Positions 1 through 12,787 of a stretch of 64,000 bases of DNA are shown here, piece after piece. The stretch is from Diospyros lotus. Lineage: Eukaryota > Streptophyta > Magnoliopsida > Ericales > Ebenaceae. Under the pieces are notes generated by a model. That model did not search any database. It was not told the DNA's origin and saw nothing but the letters and a program-made list of their open reading frames with translations. Numbering within the stretch: the first letter of the stretch is position 1; each line of letters starts with the position of its first letter. The position numbers were made by a program, and so were the translations under genes. The stretch is from the NCBI RefSeq assembly GCF_014633365.1, contig NC_068343.1:32457307-32521306 (forward strand), in the 5' to 3' direction.

Positions 1-1046
1 CTAATGCATGACAAATCCCAATTGTGATAATTGGAAGGGAGTGAAGTGGATTCTCAAATAGTTGAAAGGTACTTCTAATTTTTCGTTTTTCTTTAATCCA
101 CAGTACAAACTCTAATCTAGAAGATATATTAACAAAGTTTGTGAGTCAAAAAAAGATCAATAGATTCAAAACTTAACTTTGGCTCGACATTGCATGATGA
201 TTAGCTCGATGGCAAGATACAAGATTATTTTATGTTGATAGAAACGTGTCTTTAAGTGGGGGAACTATTAGGAGTTAATCCATATTTCAAGTCATATTTA
301 TTTGAAATCATGTTTTGTAACTATTAAATAAGCCTAATTTTTTTTTAGATAATAATTGTGGTTAACATATGATGAAGATAATTATCGTTTATTCTTTTTA
401 AAATAATAGTGGTTAAATTACAATTAAGATAATCACAAGGATAACCATAATTAACTCACTTTGAGATAATGATGGTTTGAACTGTTAATACGAGACCATT
501 TATGATTTAAAAATATATCTAAAGCTTTTGTGATTTTTTTTTTTTTTTTTGGCTAAGACATCCATTTGGTTATTAACAACAAGAATTTAACTCTAACTAA
601 TTAAGTTAATTAATCAAGTAAATAGAAATTGAATATGAAGAATTAATTTTCTTGCATTTCACTTAATCAAGTTACATACTTTATACAAGATGTTTACACA
701 TTAGATCCACGATTTATGGCCTAAGATCAAGTCCTACCATATACAAATAACCTACTAATTAGCTATGAGAATCAATTCAAAGATCATGTTGGATTCTTTC
801 TTTAACATCAAGATTTTTATTAGAAGAATATATTCTTAAACTATAAAAAAATATGTTTTAATTAAAAAATGAAACTATAAACTAAAGATATACAATTTAA
901 TTAAAACATATTTTATGCATATATTTCTATCAAATATGCAAACATTATATTTGGTGTGTGAAGCCCTCACAAACTTTTTTTATTTCAAAAATACTCTAAT
1001 ATTTATCTAAGCAACTGTGTATACTTAGGTTGGTCGTGGGTGCTTG

Positions 1047-1101
1047 TATGGATATATATATATATATACACATACTTCATTTATTTATATATATATCCAT
1101 A
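1047..1101. repeat. AT-rich inverted repeat
   Basis: The arm TATGGATATATATATA at 1047-1062 is matched by its reverse complement at 1086-1101, so the strand can fold into a hairpin. It is mostly a TA dinucleotide run and may be only microsatellite structure. Confidence 0.45.
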
Positions 1102-1321
1102 TATAATTAAAAAAATATTTTTGTAATTAAAATATTAATTAATTAAGTTAGCTAGAGTTTAATTAACATTATTATCAATGTTATCTGGTGAAAGTGGCAA
1201 GTCAAGAAGCAACCTCACATGCATGTGCATTGCATCTGGTGAAAGTGGCTGCTGGGAAGGTTTGACAGGTATATGCATGAGAACATTACCAGACCCTGGA
1301 AAACAGAACATTCATGAACAT

Positions 1322-1382
1322 GAGACAAAAGACAAAACAAATAAAAAATAAAAATAAAAACAAAAACAAAAACAAAAACAGA
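1322..1382. repeat. A-rich (AAAAC)n-like simple repeat
   Basis: Iterated AAAAC and AAAAT units. The reverse strand gives a false hydrophobic ORF rich in F and V. Confidence 0.7.
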
Positions 1383-2255
1383 CAACATATAAGATTTATC
1401 TATGGTGGTTCGATACATAAATCAAATGCAAGATAATTATATTATAATGTAAAGTTCAGGGATTCATTAGGCTTTCCAAACACAATTATGTATTAGTATT
1501 TTAGTTGATTAAATTTAACATTTAACTTTAACGATCAAAATTTGATGCATAACAGGGATTTGAAAGTTCGTTAAAATTTCTAAATCCAATAGAATATGTT
1601 ATGTTTAAGAAAGTGGGCTCAGATCCTCGACAGTCTTAAGAAAAGGGAGTTTAAAGAGGAAGAGCTAAAAGTATTTCCGATAAAACAGTTCTCGAGAGAC
1701 CCTCTCGAAATCCTTTCCTAGATCCCAAAGATACAAACTCTGAAAGACCTTTCAAATTATGCCCCATTAAGAATGCGTCAACTCACTTCTTATATCTTTA
1801 CCTATAAATCAGAAACAAGCAATCCTAAAAAACACAAATACTCATTTACTTGTGATCTTAACCTTTATAAATAAAGAGCCATCCCCAATAAAAATACTCA
1901 AGAACTCCTACATAACTTACTTAAATATTTCTCTATTTTTCAATTGAAATTAACTTAAGCATCATTAGCCCTAAACAAAAGGTGTCCCTTATCGTTTTTT
2001 ATTTTACAGCTTTTTTAGATACTAAAGACTGAAGACAAAGAATCTCCTATGAATTCGTTATTGTATTCCAACAATAACAGGATAAAATTTAAAAAACTCA
2101 ATAAATTTCTAATTAAACCCACTTTTAAGTGTTAATATTTAATATTTAACACTTAATTTTATATATTTATTAAATCAATTAAAATTTAACGATTTACTCA
2201 ATTCCCAATCACTATTGGATAAAACAAGGGGGGACGGCAACTTCAATAACACACA

Positions 2256-2296
2256 CATATATATATATATATATAGATAGATAGATAGATAGATAG
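2256..2296. repeat. Compound microsatellite (TA)n-(GATA)n
   Basis: An uninterrupted TA run passes directly into about six GATA units. It is a likely length-polymorphic marker. Confidence 0.85.
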
Positions 2297-2811
2297 CGGG
2301 GAAGACAATGTTCTTGGACATGTTCCATCTGACAACTTGGGTTGGAGCGAGCTAAAACGCCAAATCCCATTGTTTCGGCAATCGAGCGAGCTCTCAAACG
2401 GTGATGAATATCACCATTTTACTTGCTTCATTTCGCAGCGTTGCCGTTCAAACCATAGGGACCAGACAAAAAGCACTGGAGATAGAAGCTTTCCGACGTT
2501 CTATTTATTAATTCTACTCTCACCAAAACCAAAAAAGGTGCATATATATATATTAAAAATATTATTTAAATACTTAAATTGAACATATATAATGATATTC
2601 TGTATTGATGTGTACATGGTCCAAAAGACCCATTATCGAAATGACGACAAAAGACGGGGCCCACGAGCTCAAAAACAAAATATAAATAAATCTATGGAGT
2701 AAAAGGACTTTCGAGACACCTTATCTGGCTAAGAGCTCCCCGGAGATCCCCTTAGCAGACTCATAAAAGGCGTCTTGAGATTCTCTCACGGGCAATCTCC
2801 CTTAAATAGTG

Positions 2812-3004
2812 ACAGAGTCAGGACTTGGAGGGGGGGGGGGGGGGGGCATTCTTAGTAGCCCCCATCATTTTTATTTTAGGAGAGAAAGTGTTAAAAGACA
2901 TAATAATTTAAATACATAACATTAAAGGGACAAAAGACAATTTTAAAAGTTAAAGAGGAAAGGGGTAATTGCACACCTTCAATTGTATGTAGTTCCGCCC
3001 TTGT
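2812..3004. repeat. Dispersed repeat, related to 61668-61835
   Basis: The segment runs from GAGTCAGGACTTGG through a 17-G run (2830-2846) to a GTAGTTCCGCCC end. It aligns by eye with 61668-61835 in the same order: GAGTCA(A/G)GAC start, G-rich tract, ATAATAATTTA, GGGCAAAAG-like block, and a CTCC/TTCC end. Two dispersed copies suggest a short transposable element, but clean terminal repeats and target duplications were not identified. Confidence 0.4.
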
Positions 3005-3353
3005 CCGTGAAGCTTTTCCCTAATTGTTAACTCAAACCGTTGCCTCCAAGATATTTTGTTTGAAAGTCAGAACAAACAATTCCAAGATTATGGAAGATCT
3101 CACCACCTAACATGTACAACCTTTCTAAATAAAAAGTAATTCTTCTCTTTCAGGTATATAAAAAATACTACACATAATTCTCTGCAACTTCTCTAATTTC
3201 TTGTGACTTTAACTCAAACATCAAGGGTAAGGTTTGTGTGTAGGGAATATCTTGCGCCCTTGAGTGTCTTCCTTTTTATAGCACCTCGACAGTTTGAACA
3301 CGATTGCCTTTGATATAAATTTTATTGTTGTATATAAATAATAATATATATTA

Positions 3354-3599
3354 TTATTTTATATTTTGTGTCACGATATTAATATAAAATATTATTGTAA
3401 ATATTAAGTTTAAATATTTAGATAATATTCTCATTTTCGTACATGCATGTAAGTGGAAGTGGTGTTGGGAATCAACATATGTTCCAATTTCCAATACCTG
3501 TCTGAATGTGACTCCGCTCCTACATCCATTTCCCACAAGAATGCTTGGGACTTGGTGGATGCTCAAACGCCCACTGGTTTTAATAGATTTTATGAACAC
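3354..3599 (-). other. Small ORF shared by both duplication copies, unknown
   Basis: An 81-residue reading frame on the minus strand. Its first 60 or so residues are largely conserved in the 80-residue ORF at 6987-7229 (shared core SGVTFRQVLEIGTYVDSQHH), then the two diverge completely. I do not recognise the protein. There is no signal peptide or motif. A CAG-GTATTG sequence inside it could be a splice donor, so it may be a relict exon, or the similarity may simply reflect the DNA duplication. Confidence 0.2.
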
Positions 3600-4115
3600 A
3601 CCACTTAGTTATTAATAATCCTTTTAGGTTTTATTTCATTTGTGATTATAAAATAAAAAATTAAACCGATAATTTGATACGTGTAAGCACTGATCTAAAA
3701 GATATTTTTTTGTCCCTGTAAAGGGTGTTCATACGACTATTCTCCCAAATTTTACCAAATTCTTCTCTTATGTTTGCACTAGCAAAAGGGATCATAGGAG
3801 CACCATTAAAAATACTCAAAATTTTAGATATAAAATGATTAAAGAAAAATTTTAAAAATTGACAAAAGAGAAATAAAGAGAAAAACAAGACAAGATTGAT
3901 TCGGGTTATATTTGAAGTATAAAATGGATGGGTTTATATAGACTATAAACTTATAATTGAAACGGGATTTGAATTTTGATTTTAATACCAAATTAATCAT
4001 CCATTCAATTCAAAATTCAAATCAAATCATGATAATGATTCCTTCCCTTACAAATCAATCCCAATTCAATCATCATGATAATTAATGATGGTGATTAATT
4101 TGTAACAACCCTCGG

Positions 4116-4170
4116 TTATAAATCAATTGAAAATTTAACCATCATGATAATGATGGAAATTGATTTATAA
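4116..4170. repeat. Perfect 13-bp inverted repeat
   Basis: TTATAAATCAATT at 4116-4128 pairs perfectly with AATTGATTTATAA at 4158-4170 around a 29-nt loop. The matching site in copy B (about 7750-7800) has lost the pairing through substitutions, so the hairpin is not under obvious constraint. Confidence 0.6.
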
Positions 4171-6986
4171 TAGTTTTTCGTTACAAATTAATTTAAAAAT
4201 TTATAAAAGATTACTTTTAAAATATTGTTTAAACACTTGATTTTACCACATGTACCTGTAAAGAAAGTTAATTTTCTTAATTTTATATTATATAACCCGG
4301 TTGAATTCACGTGTTCATATAATGTGTCACGATTTCATGATTAGGGTCTCATTTGACTGAAAAGTGATCAATTACCCAAAACCACATGCTTTATTGATTT
4401 AAAAAAAAAAATTCAATTATCACAACATAATAGATATATGTCAGTTAAAATTGAATCACAATAACGTATAAACGGTCCATCGTACACACTAAAGAGTATG
4501 AGATATCGCAAGATCATGAATTTGAATATGTCTTTGTGTAAAATTATGCAATCACATGTATCTAAGGGGACAGACCTTGAGTTTTGTCTCGTGACAAACT
4601 TATTCATTCACTTAAAGGCTACAGAGTAGGTCGATCATAAGTTTTAGAGATGGTGAAATAGGTTCGAGTCGAATATTGTTTGTGATCAAGGGATCACTCG
4701 ATTTTCTCACATTATAAAAAAAAAAAAAATTGAATCACGTTAATTTTTAATATTTTTATTTATTATTTATGATGTGTGATGCATGATAATGTGATCCCCT
4801 AATAATTTGGTTCTAGCTAGAGTGCTCAGGTTTCTTGGAAATCATAGGGAAGAAACTTTTATGAGATTATAAGTCCAGATGTGAAACTCCATTGGAGAGA
4901 GAATCGGCTGCTTGCTTGGAAGGGATCAAAACATTTTGACCAAGTATGATGTTTTATAAAAATTATTTTTAAGAAAAAAACAAAAGCAATTTGAGAAATA
5001 TTTTTTTTGTTGTTTAATTAGTATTTAAAAAATAATTTAAATAATTAAATTATTATACCTGACATTAACAAAAGAGTTTATATATTATTTAAATATAAAA
5101 ATACAATATTAGAAATTGGACTCAAAGCACTACACACTAGATTCTTGTAAAATCAAGGCTTATGTGTCTTAGACTGAACTCTAACAATCTACTTAGTGCT
5201 TCATATACAAAAGAACGAATAACAAAGTAATGCACAAATTTGACAGTGTGTTTAAGTCTATCTCATAGGGCATGTATCTTTTATATAGTTCGACCTTTAA
5301 TGAGTAGAGAAGTTCCTTAGTGAAATTATCTTTCCATAATAGTTGGATGAGATCCCCAACGATGATTGATTTGAGGTTCTCAAACTAGAAAAAGAAGAAT
5401 ACGGGATGTTAGCAAATTCTTCAGTATTGATAGAGAAATGCATAACATGTGACACTCATTGATAGGAGAGACATGTGTCGTGCCAAAATTGATTTTTTGT
5501 AGAGGAAAAGATGGTACGGTATGTTTTTATATATGGGACCTCTCGTCAAAATAGTTTAGTATTTTCTTAATTTTTATTAATTAGGTATTACTTTAATTAC
5601 AAAATTACGCTAAACTATATAATTGCATTTTGACAAAAAAAATTACCAAAATTTGTCCACTTGCTAAACTTCAAAGTGTAATATAAATTCAAATTTTGGG
5701 AGGACTACATGTGAATTTAGGTCCAATGAGAAGTAAAAGAGTTGGGTTCCTTCAAAGAATAGGCCCAGATTGCATTGAAGAGTTTACATGGGCTTACTAA
5801 GGCTGAAATATAAAAAGGAAATTGCATTGGGCTTAAGATTGTGTTAGTTAATTAGACTTTGTTGGCAGGTCCTAAGATTGAGCAAAAGTTACGAGTAAAT
5901 TCTCCTTTAGGGTACATTTGGATAAATATGTGAATAAACCTTTTGAAAAATGACCTAAAGTTGATTGGAGGAAGCCCAAAAGCGAGGTGCTAAAATTTGG
6001 GAAGAACCCTAAATGCTACACTCTTCCTCGTCCTAAGCTGTCACATTGAACATACAACTCATTTATTGGGAAGAATACCAAATCAGGAAATTCAAAGTAG
6101 GGGCAATCGGTTCCGTTAGTTGCATTGGTTCTTCCATCCACTGGGCTAAGTTGGGCAAAAAATGAAAATAAGAAATAGATAAAATATGAAATGAAAATGG
6201 AAAATGATATTTTCTAAAAAAAAGTAGAAAATAAAAACGTGGGGCAAATGTTTAAATAAAAAAATATATATGAGCTTTTTTTGTAAATATAATTTTTAAT
6301 ATAAAAATTATATAAAAAATAATTATTCAATCAAATATAAATATAAATTCCATTATCCATTTAAACATACATAAATACAAGTTGTTTTTGTCTTTAATGT
6401 GGTTGTCAAGACAGCAAAAACAAAATTACTTTCATTTCTAATGTGGTCGCATAACATAAATGCATTTTTAAATGATCCTGAAATATTTCTAAAATTATGA
6501 AAATAACCCAAAAATATATATATATATATATATCTTTCTTGGTGTTTTAAAATAAAAAAACGTTTCAAAAATGTTAAAGCGACATCATTTCGGTGTTTTC
6601 TCTCATTAGAGGTGAACTTTTCTTGCTCTCTACCTATAGATAATTAATTCACAATTTCCACTTAGGCACGCATATTATGCCATCTGAACCTTTTGACTAA
6701 CCATAACCTTTTGGAAGACATAATTTGCAACTTAAAACTTAATTTACAAAATGATAACTAACTAGCATGACAGATTAAACTTATTTACATTAATTTTCGT
6801 CGAGTAAGAATAAGCTAACGTTCACCTTGCTAGAACTCAATGCCACTTATGGATTAACCTACTGATGAGTTAGTTGACGACCATCTATTAACCACATGCA
6901 AGGCTTCTATGACCATCCAAGGACCTCAAGCAATAAAACCATGTCCATCACAGATAGAAAACAAGCCAAAACCTTAAATACATTTT

Positions 6987-7229
6987 TTATTTTTCAAGAT
7001 ACGCAAAAAATCCTGCACAATTGCCTTTGATATAAATTTTATAATATTTAAATAATATTCTCATTTTCGTACGTGTATATAAGTGGAAGTGGTGTTGGGA
7101 ATCAACATATGTTCCAATTTCCAATACCTGTCTGAATGTGACTCCACTCCTACATTCATTTCCCACAAGAATGCTTGGGACCTGGTGGATGCTCAAACGC
7201 ACACAGGTTTTAATACATTTTATGAACAC
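6987..7229 (-). other. Copy B counterpart of the small unknown ORF
   Basis: An 80-residue minus-strand frame that matches the ORF at 3354-3599 over the region with SGVTFRQVLEIGTYVDSQHH, with a few substitutions. Its C-terminal part differs because copy A has an extra AT-rich segment (about 3328-3405) and because this frame runs across the junction between the two copies. No function can be assigned. Confidence 0.2.
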
Positions 7230-9916
7230 ACCACTTAGTTATTAACAATCCTTTTAGGTTCTATTTCATTTGTGATTATAAAATAGAAAATTCAACCAAT
7301 AATTTGATATGGATAAGTATTGATCTAAAAGATATTTTTTTGTCCCTGTAAAGGGTGTTCATATGACTATTCTCCCAAATTTTACCAAATTCTTCTCTTA
7401 TGTTTGCACTAACAAAAGGGATCACAAGAGCACCATTAAAAATATTCGAAATTTTAGACAGAAAATGACTAAAGAAAAATTTTAAAATTTAACCAAAAAA
7501 AGAAATAGAGAGAAAAACAGGACAAGATTGATTCGGGTTGTATTTGAAGCATAAAATGGATGGGTTTATATAGACTATAAACTTATAATTGAAATGAGAT
7601 TTGAATTTCGATTTTAATACCAAATTAATCATCCATTCAATTCAAAATTCAAATCAAATCATGATAATGATTCCTTCCCTTACAAATCAATCCAAATTCA
7701 ACCATCATGATAATTAATGATGGTGATTAATTTGTAACTACCCTCGGTTATAAATCAATTGAAAATTTAACAATTATGATGGTGATGGTAATTCACTTAT
7801 AACAATTTTTTGTTACAAATTAATTTAAAAATTTATAAAAGATTATTTCTAAAATATTGTTTAAACACTTAGATTTTATCACATTTACTTGTAAAGAAAG
7901 TTGATTTTTTTAATTTTATATTATATAACCTGATCGAATTCACGTGTTCATATAATGAGTTACGATTTCATGATTAGTGTCTCATTTGATTGAAAAAGTA
8001 ATCAATTATGAAAAATCACTTGTTTTATTGATTTAAAAAAAAATCAATTATCACAACATAATAGATATATGTCGGTTAAAATCAAATCACGGTAATCTCT
8101 TGAAATAGTATAGATGATCCATCCATCGTACGCACTAAAGAGTTTGAGATATCACAAGATTGTAGATTTGAATATGTCTTTGTGTGGAATTACGCAATCA
8201 CACGTGTCTATCTAAGGGATTAAACCTTGAGTTTTGTCTCGTGACAAACTTATCCATTCATTTCGAGGTTGTAGAGCAAGTGGATCGTAAGTTTTAGAGA
8301 TCATGAGATAGATCCAAGCCGAATATTGTCTGTAATCAAGTGATCGCTCGAGTTTTTCACGTTATAAAAAAAATAATTGAATCATGTTAATTTTTAATAT
8401 TTTTTATTTATTATTTAAGATATGTGATGCATGATAATGTGATCCCCTAATAATTTGGTTCTAGCTAGAGTACCCAGGCCTCTTGGAAATCGTAGGGAAG
8501 AAACTTTTATGAGATTGTAAGTTCAGATGTGAAACTCCATTGGAGAGAGTATCGGCTGCTTGCTTGGAAGGAATCAAAACATTTGACCAAGTCTAATGTT
8601 TTATAAAAATTATTTTTAAGAAAAAAACAAAACCAATTTGAGAAAAAAAAATTGTTGTTTAATTAGTAATTAAAAATAATTTGAATAATTTATACCCAAC
8701 ATTGATGGAAGAGTATGTATTATTTGAATATAGAAATACGATGCTATTAGGAATTGGAGTATGAAGCACTAAGCGTTAGATTTCTGTAAAAGCTATGTTC
8801 TCCGGACTGAACTCCAACAATCTAGTTAGTGTTTGATATACAAGAGAACGAACAAAAAGTAATGAGCAAATTCAAAAATGTGTTCGAATCTACCTTATAG
8901 GACACGTATTTTTATATAGTTTAACTCTCAACAAACGGACGAGATCCTTAGTAGAAGTATCTTTCTATGATAGTCAAATGAGATCCCCAACGATGATTGA
9001 TTTGAGGTTCTTGAACTAGATAAAGGAGAATACAGGATCTGAGTGACTTTTCCAATATTGATAGAAAAGAGCATAACATGTGACACTCACTAATAGAAGA
9101 GACACTGTGTCATGCCATAATTGGTTATAAGAGTTCCTTATAAAGGAAAAGATGGTGCGGTGTGTTCTTACGTATTGGACCCCTCGTCAAAATAGTTTAC
9201 TATTTTCTTAATTTTTATTGATTAGGTTTTGCTTTAATTACAAAAATAAGCTAAGCTATATAACTGCATTTAACAAAACAAAAAAAAAAGAATTACCAAA
9301 ATTTGTCCATTTGCTAAACTTCAAAGTGTAATATAAATTCAAATTTTGTCAGGACTACATGTGAATTTAGGTCCAGTGAGAAGTAAAAGAGTTGGGTTCC
9401 TTCTATGAGTAGGCCCAGATTACTTTGAAGAGTTTAAATGGGCTTAACTAAGGCTGAAATATAAAAGGGAAATTGCATTGGGCTTAAGATTGTGTTAGTT
9501 AATTAGACTTTGTCGGGAGGTCCTAAGATGAGCAAAAGTTACGAGTAAATTCTCCTTTAGGGTATATTTGGATAAATCTGTGAATAAACCTTTTAAAAAT
9601 GACCTAAAGTTGATTGGACGAAGCCCAAAAGAGAGGTGCTAAAATTCGGGAGGAACCCTAAATGCAACACTCTACCTCGTACTAAGGTGTCACATTGAAC
9701 ATACAACTCATTTATTGGGAAAAATACGGGATTAGGAAATTGAAAGTAAGGGGCAATTGGGTTCGATTAGTGGAGTTGGTTCTCCCACCCACTAGGCTAG
9801 GAAGGAATACGGCAAAATAGAAGATGCTACACAAGTGAGTATTCCGTTCACATGGTTTCATTTAAAAGAAATGAACATCTAGTTTGCACAAAAATAAAAA
9901 TGAGAAATAGATAAAA
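7020..9916. repeat. Tandem duplication copy B, left part
   Basis: Matches copy A from 3303 to about 6175. It ends in the target duplication TAAAA (9912-9916) of the gypsy element that follows. Copy B also holds small extra pieces absent from copy A, for example around 9800-9880. Confidence 0.85.
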
Positions 9917-11884
9917 TGTAACATCTCGATAAAATAGAAATAATTAATAACTGTTAAATTAATCGGAAATAATTAATAATTATTAATTTAATTGAGAATA
10001 GGAAATATTTAGCAATTTAAATAGGGAATGATTAATCATTATTAATTATTGTAATTAAGGAGATTATTAAATATTTGTAGATTTAAAGGAAATATTAAAT
10101 TATTTTGTATTAAAAGAAATAGGCAATTAGTTATTAAAAAATATTAGGAGTATTTATGGAAATAAAAAAATTAAAATAAAAAGATTTGGGTGAATTTCTA
10201 GAAATTTGGAGGTGGAAGTGAAATAAGCGAAAATAGCGAAAATTATAATTCAGGGTGTGTGTGTGTGTGTGAATTTTGGAAATTCTAGGGGGAGCTGGTG
10301 CAATTTTTGAAAGAGGAGCAAGGGTCCCCTTAAATATAGTCGCGCGTGTAAATGGGATTAGAAGGCTGCCAACCCAACTGGTCGTGTGTGTGAGTGCACT
10401 AGGTGAGGTCGCGAGATCAAGCCCAAGGGTGTGCATGAGTTGGAAGGAGATTTTGGCTGAATTTTCAGCCAAAACCTTACCCAAAACGAGTCGGGCAAGC
10501 TATGTGAGTCGTAAGGTGTGGGATATACAACTATTAACCGTCGATCGTTGGATTGTGGTAGTTGATGGCTGGATGTATGGGCGTTAGTTATCAGCTGTTG
10601 CGATAGACTATAAACGAGTCAGGCAAGCTGGTATCGCTGGACACCCATCCTTGGTGTTGTGCCTGTTATGATGTGGTTATGGTTTTATTTTTGTGGGTGT
10701 GGGTGGTAATAATAGGCGGCCCGGGCTGTCGTCTGGTGAGGTAACGTGTTGACTGTTTGGTGACTTTAGGACGAACCATCATCGAGCTGAGGGTGGCTGT
10801 TAACTGGTTGTTCCTAATCACAGATTGTTGACCGGTACTTGGTCACTATCGACCGGCTCTGCCATTATGTTATATATTGCATGACATTACAATGCATGGG
10901 ATTGGGCTTACATTCATTGGGGATCATGTTTTGTATGTACGGGGAAGTGTGCTCATTAGCATAACTCGATTGGCCTGTTGAGTGCTAATTTGGGTATGAT
11001 AGGTGAGCATGTGCATTTAGAGCATTTTTCCTGTATGGGTGCCTATGTAGGCGTAGCATAACCTGATACTTGATTTATGGGGGCTTTGTCATCATGTCAA
11101 TGCTGCAAAAGCCATTGCATTTATTATTTGTTGCATTGCATGGTTACCGTTTGATTTGGTATGTGATTGTGGATCGTGGTTTGGAGTTGACACTCGATAG
11201 CTATGAGTGTGAGCGGGGCTCCAGATAGCTATGATTTGGGAACTCCGGTATGTCAGAGTGATGGGAGCCTTAGGCTCATATGGATTGTGTTGTGGGAGCC
11301 TCGAGCTCATGGGCTTTATGCCAGCCAGTTCATGGTTGTGGCAGGTTTGTATGCTAGAATTTGGGTGCTAGGATGTGTATTTCCTATGTGGGCCCCAAGG
11401 ACTGTTATGTGCTTTATTTTATTTGTAAGCAGAATACTGGATTCCCTGTTGCACGGTATGGCATGGCATGTTCATATGCTGCATTGCACTTTGTGCGAGA
11501 GTATTCTGGGTGAGGGATGTATCTCTAGCTTTGTTATTGTTATGTAACGAGGTGTACTCAATTGTGATTTATTTAATGATTAACTTTGTCTAGCGAGGCC
11601 TATGTCGCGTATGCCTATTTCTAGTTTTGGTCTGTCTTACCTGTTGATAGAGGGATGTGTTCTGGTGTGGGAGATCTATGCAATGGTTAAACTATTTGGC
11701 GTGCTAGTATAATAAAAAGATGAGCCACAAGGCTCGGATAGTGTGGCTTGTTTGGTTTATCTTGTTATGTATGATTAAGCCCCTGAGTGGTTTATTTCGT
11801 GTTTATATAGCTTCCGTTGTTGTGGTGTGATGTATGATTATTAGTGAATTGTAATTGAAAATGGAGGAAATTTTTGGATCGTCA
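9917..11884 (+). repeat. 5' LTR of gypsy element (internally deleted)
   Basis: Begins TGTAACATCTCG and ends ATCGTCA just before the primer site. It is nearly 800 bp shorter than the 3' LTR. The main loss corresponds to about 18075-18735 of the 3' LTR. Smaller losses correspond to 19915-20090. It begins with several hundred bases of AT-rich sequence, then a GT run and a more GC-rich centre. Confidence 0.85.
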
Positions 11885-11888
11885 TAGT

Positions 11889-11900
11889 TGGTATCAGAGC
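11889..11900 (+). promoter_or_regulatory. Primer-binding site (tRNA-Met)
   Basis: TGGTATCAGAGC lies 4 bp after the 5' LTR end. It is complementary to the 3' end of plant initiator tRNA-Met and is where minus-strand DNA synthesis would start. Confidence 0.85.
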
Positions 11901-12511
11901 AAGGTTGGGATAAGTCACCCTTGTACACGTAAAAGTGTTAAGAAATGTCTAGGCTGTGTTAGTAACTGAGTATGAGCCTGGTTAGGAGATGTCTTTCTTA
12001 GGTTGTGACTGGGAAGGGGGTAAGGTCAAGTGTCCCTAGACAGATGTATACGTAGTATAGTATAGGTTCGCATTGAGATACCCCCGTATGGAGCCATGTT
12101 TTCTTGGTTTGATTTTAGGTTGAGAAGTGAGGAATTTGGTACTTGGCTTGATATTTGATTTTATGTGCAGGTTACAAGGTATATTGTTATCTGATATGAA
12201 TCCAGGTGGACCGAGTTTTGGGCTACTAGACCTGGATTAGGGGGACTGGATTTAGTTTGAAATTGTTGGGAGCACGAGTTACATCCTACGATGGGAGGTG
12301 AACAACAAGATGGGGAGCATGTTGTAATACCCTTAGTTATTGTAATTAATAAATCAAAATTTTGTGTTTCAAGACTCTAAAGAAATTATTAGAATTTTAA
12401 GGTAAGTATAAATTATTTTATTTAGTGTAAAATTATATAGTGCTTATGTATAATATAATCTTGTATTAAAATAGGATTTTTTGTGTTAATGTATATATAA
12501 TCTCATATGTA

Positions 12512-12613
12512 TGTATGTATGTATATAGCTATGTAAATTTGTATATATGTATGATATAAAGGTATATATATGTATATATGTATATATTCGTATATATATA
12601 TATATATATATAA
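12512..12613. repeat. (GTAT)n/(TA)n microsatellite
   Basis: Mixed GTAT and TA units within the solo LTR. It explains the Tyr/Ile-rich ORFs seen on both strands here. Confidence 0.8.
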
Positions 12614-12776
12614 AGCAAAATATCGTCGAAAATCCAGAGCAGGCGCGGGGCCATGCTTTGGCTGCGCCTGCAATCGGCAATCAGGGAGAGAGGGGGTATT
12701 AGATGAGGTATGGCCATCGAAAATGATCTCCCAGACACGTGGGTGTCTCGATGGGACGTTCCCGGTGGGGTTTCAG

Positions 12777-12787
12777 CTATAAATAAC
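12777..12787 (+). promoter_or_regulatory. TATA box of solo LTR
   Basis: CTATAAATAAC about 455 bp into the LTR, followed by a GC-rich transcribed-leader-like stretch. This is the usual place for the LTR promoter. Confidence 0.5.

Larger units (their letters stand above)
1..3302. other. AT-rich intergenic DNA, no gene recognised
   Basis: No coding exon or RNA gene is recognisable. The stretch is AT-rich with a long T run near 531-550. The parts at about 1600-2060 and 2600-3290 are less AT-rich and contain TATAAAT-like boxes followed by C/T-rich leaders, which suggests old LTR remnants, but I could not find their ends. The short ORFs here begin and stop in low-complexity sequence and look like chance. 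Confidence 0.5.
3303..6975. repeat. Tandem duplication copy A, uninterrupted
   Basis: This 3.7-kb block is matched in order by 7020-9916 plus 20266-20869 plus 51039-51272, at about 90% identity by eye in the parts compared. It runs from ATTGCCTTTGATATAAATTT to CAAGCCAAAACCTT. Only 44 bp separate it from copy B. No gene is recognised. It contains AT-rich sequence, a small minus-strand ORF near its left end and a 13-bp-arm hairpin. Because it lacks the two large insertions in copy B, it serves as an empty-site reference. Confidence 0.85.

Noticed and set aside
4600..4740. tRNA-like B box (GGTTCGAGTCG at about 4660) suggesting a SINE
   Set aside because: No matching A box at the proper distance, no poly-A tail and no flanking duplication. 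The sequence is part of the duplicated block, and copy B has lost the box.
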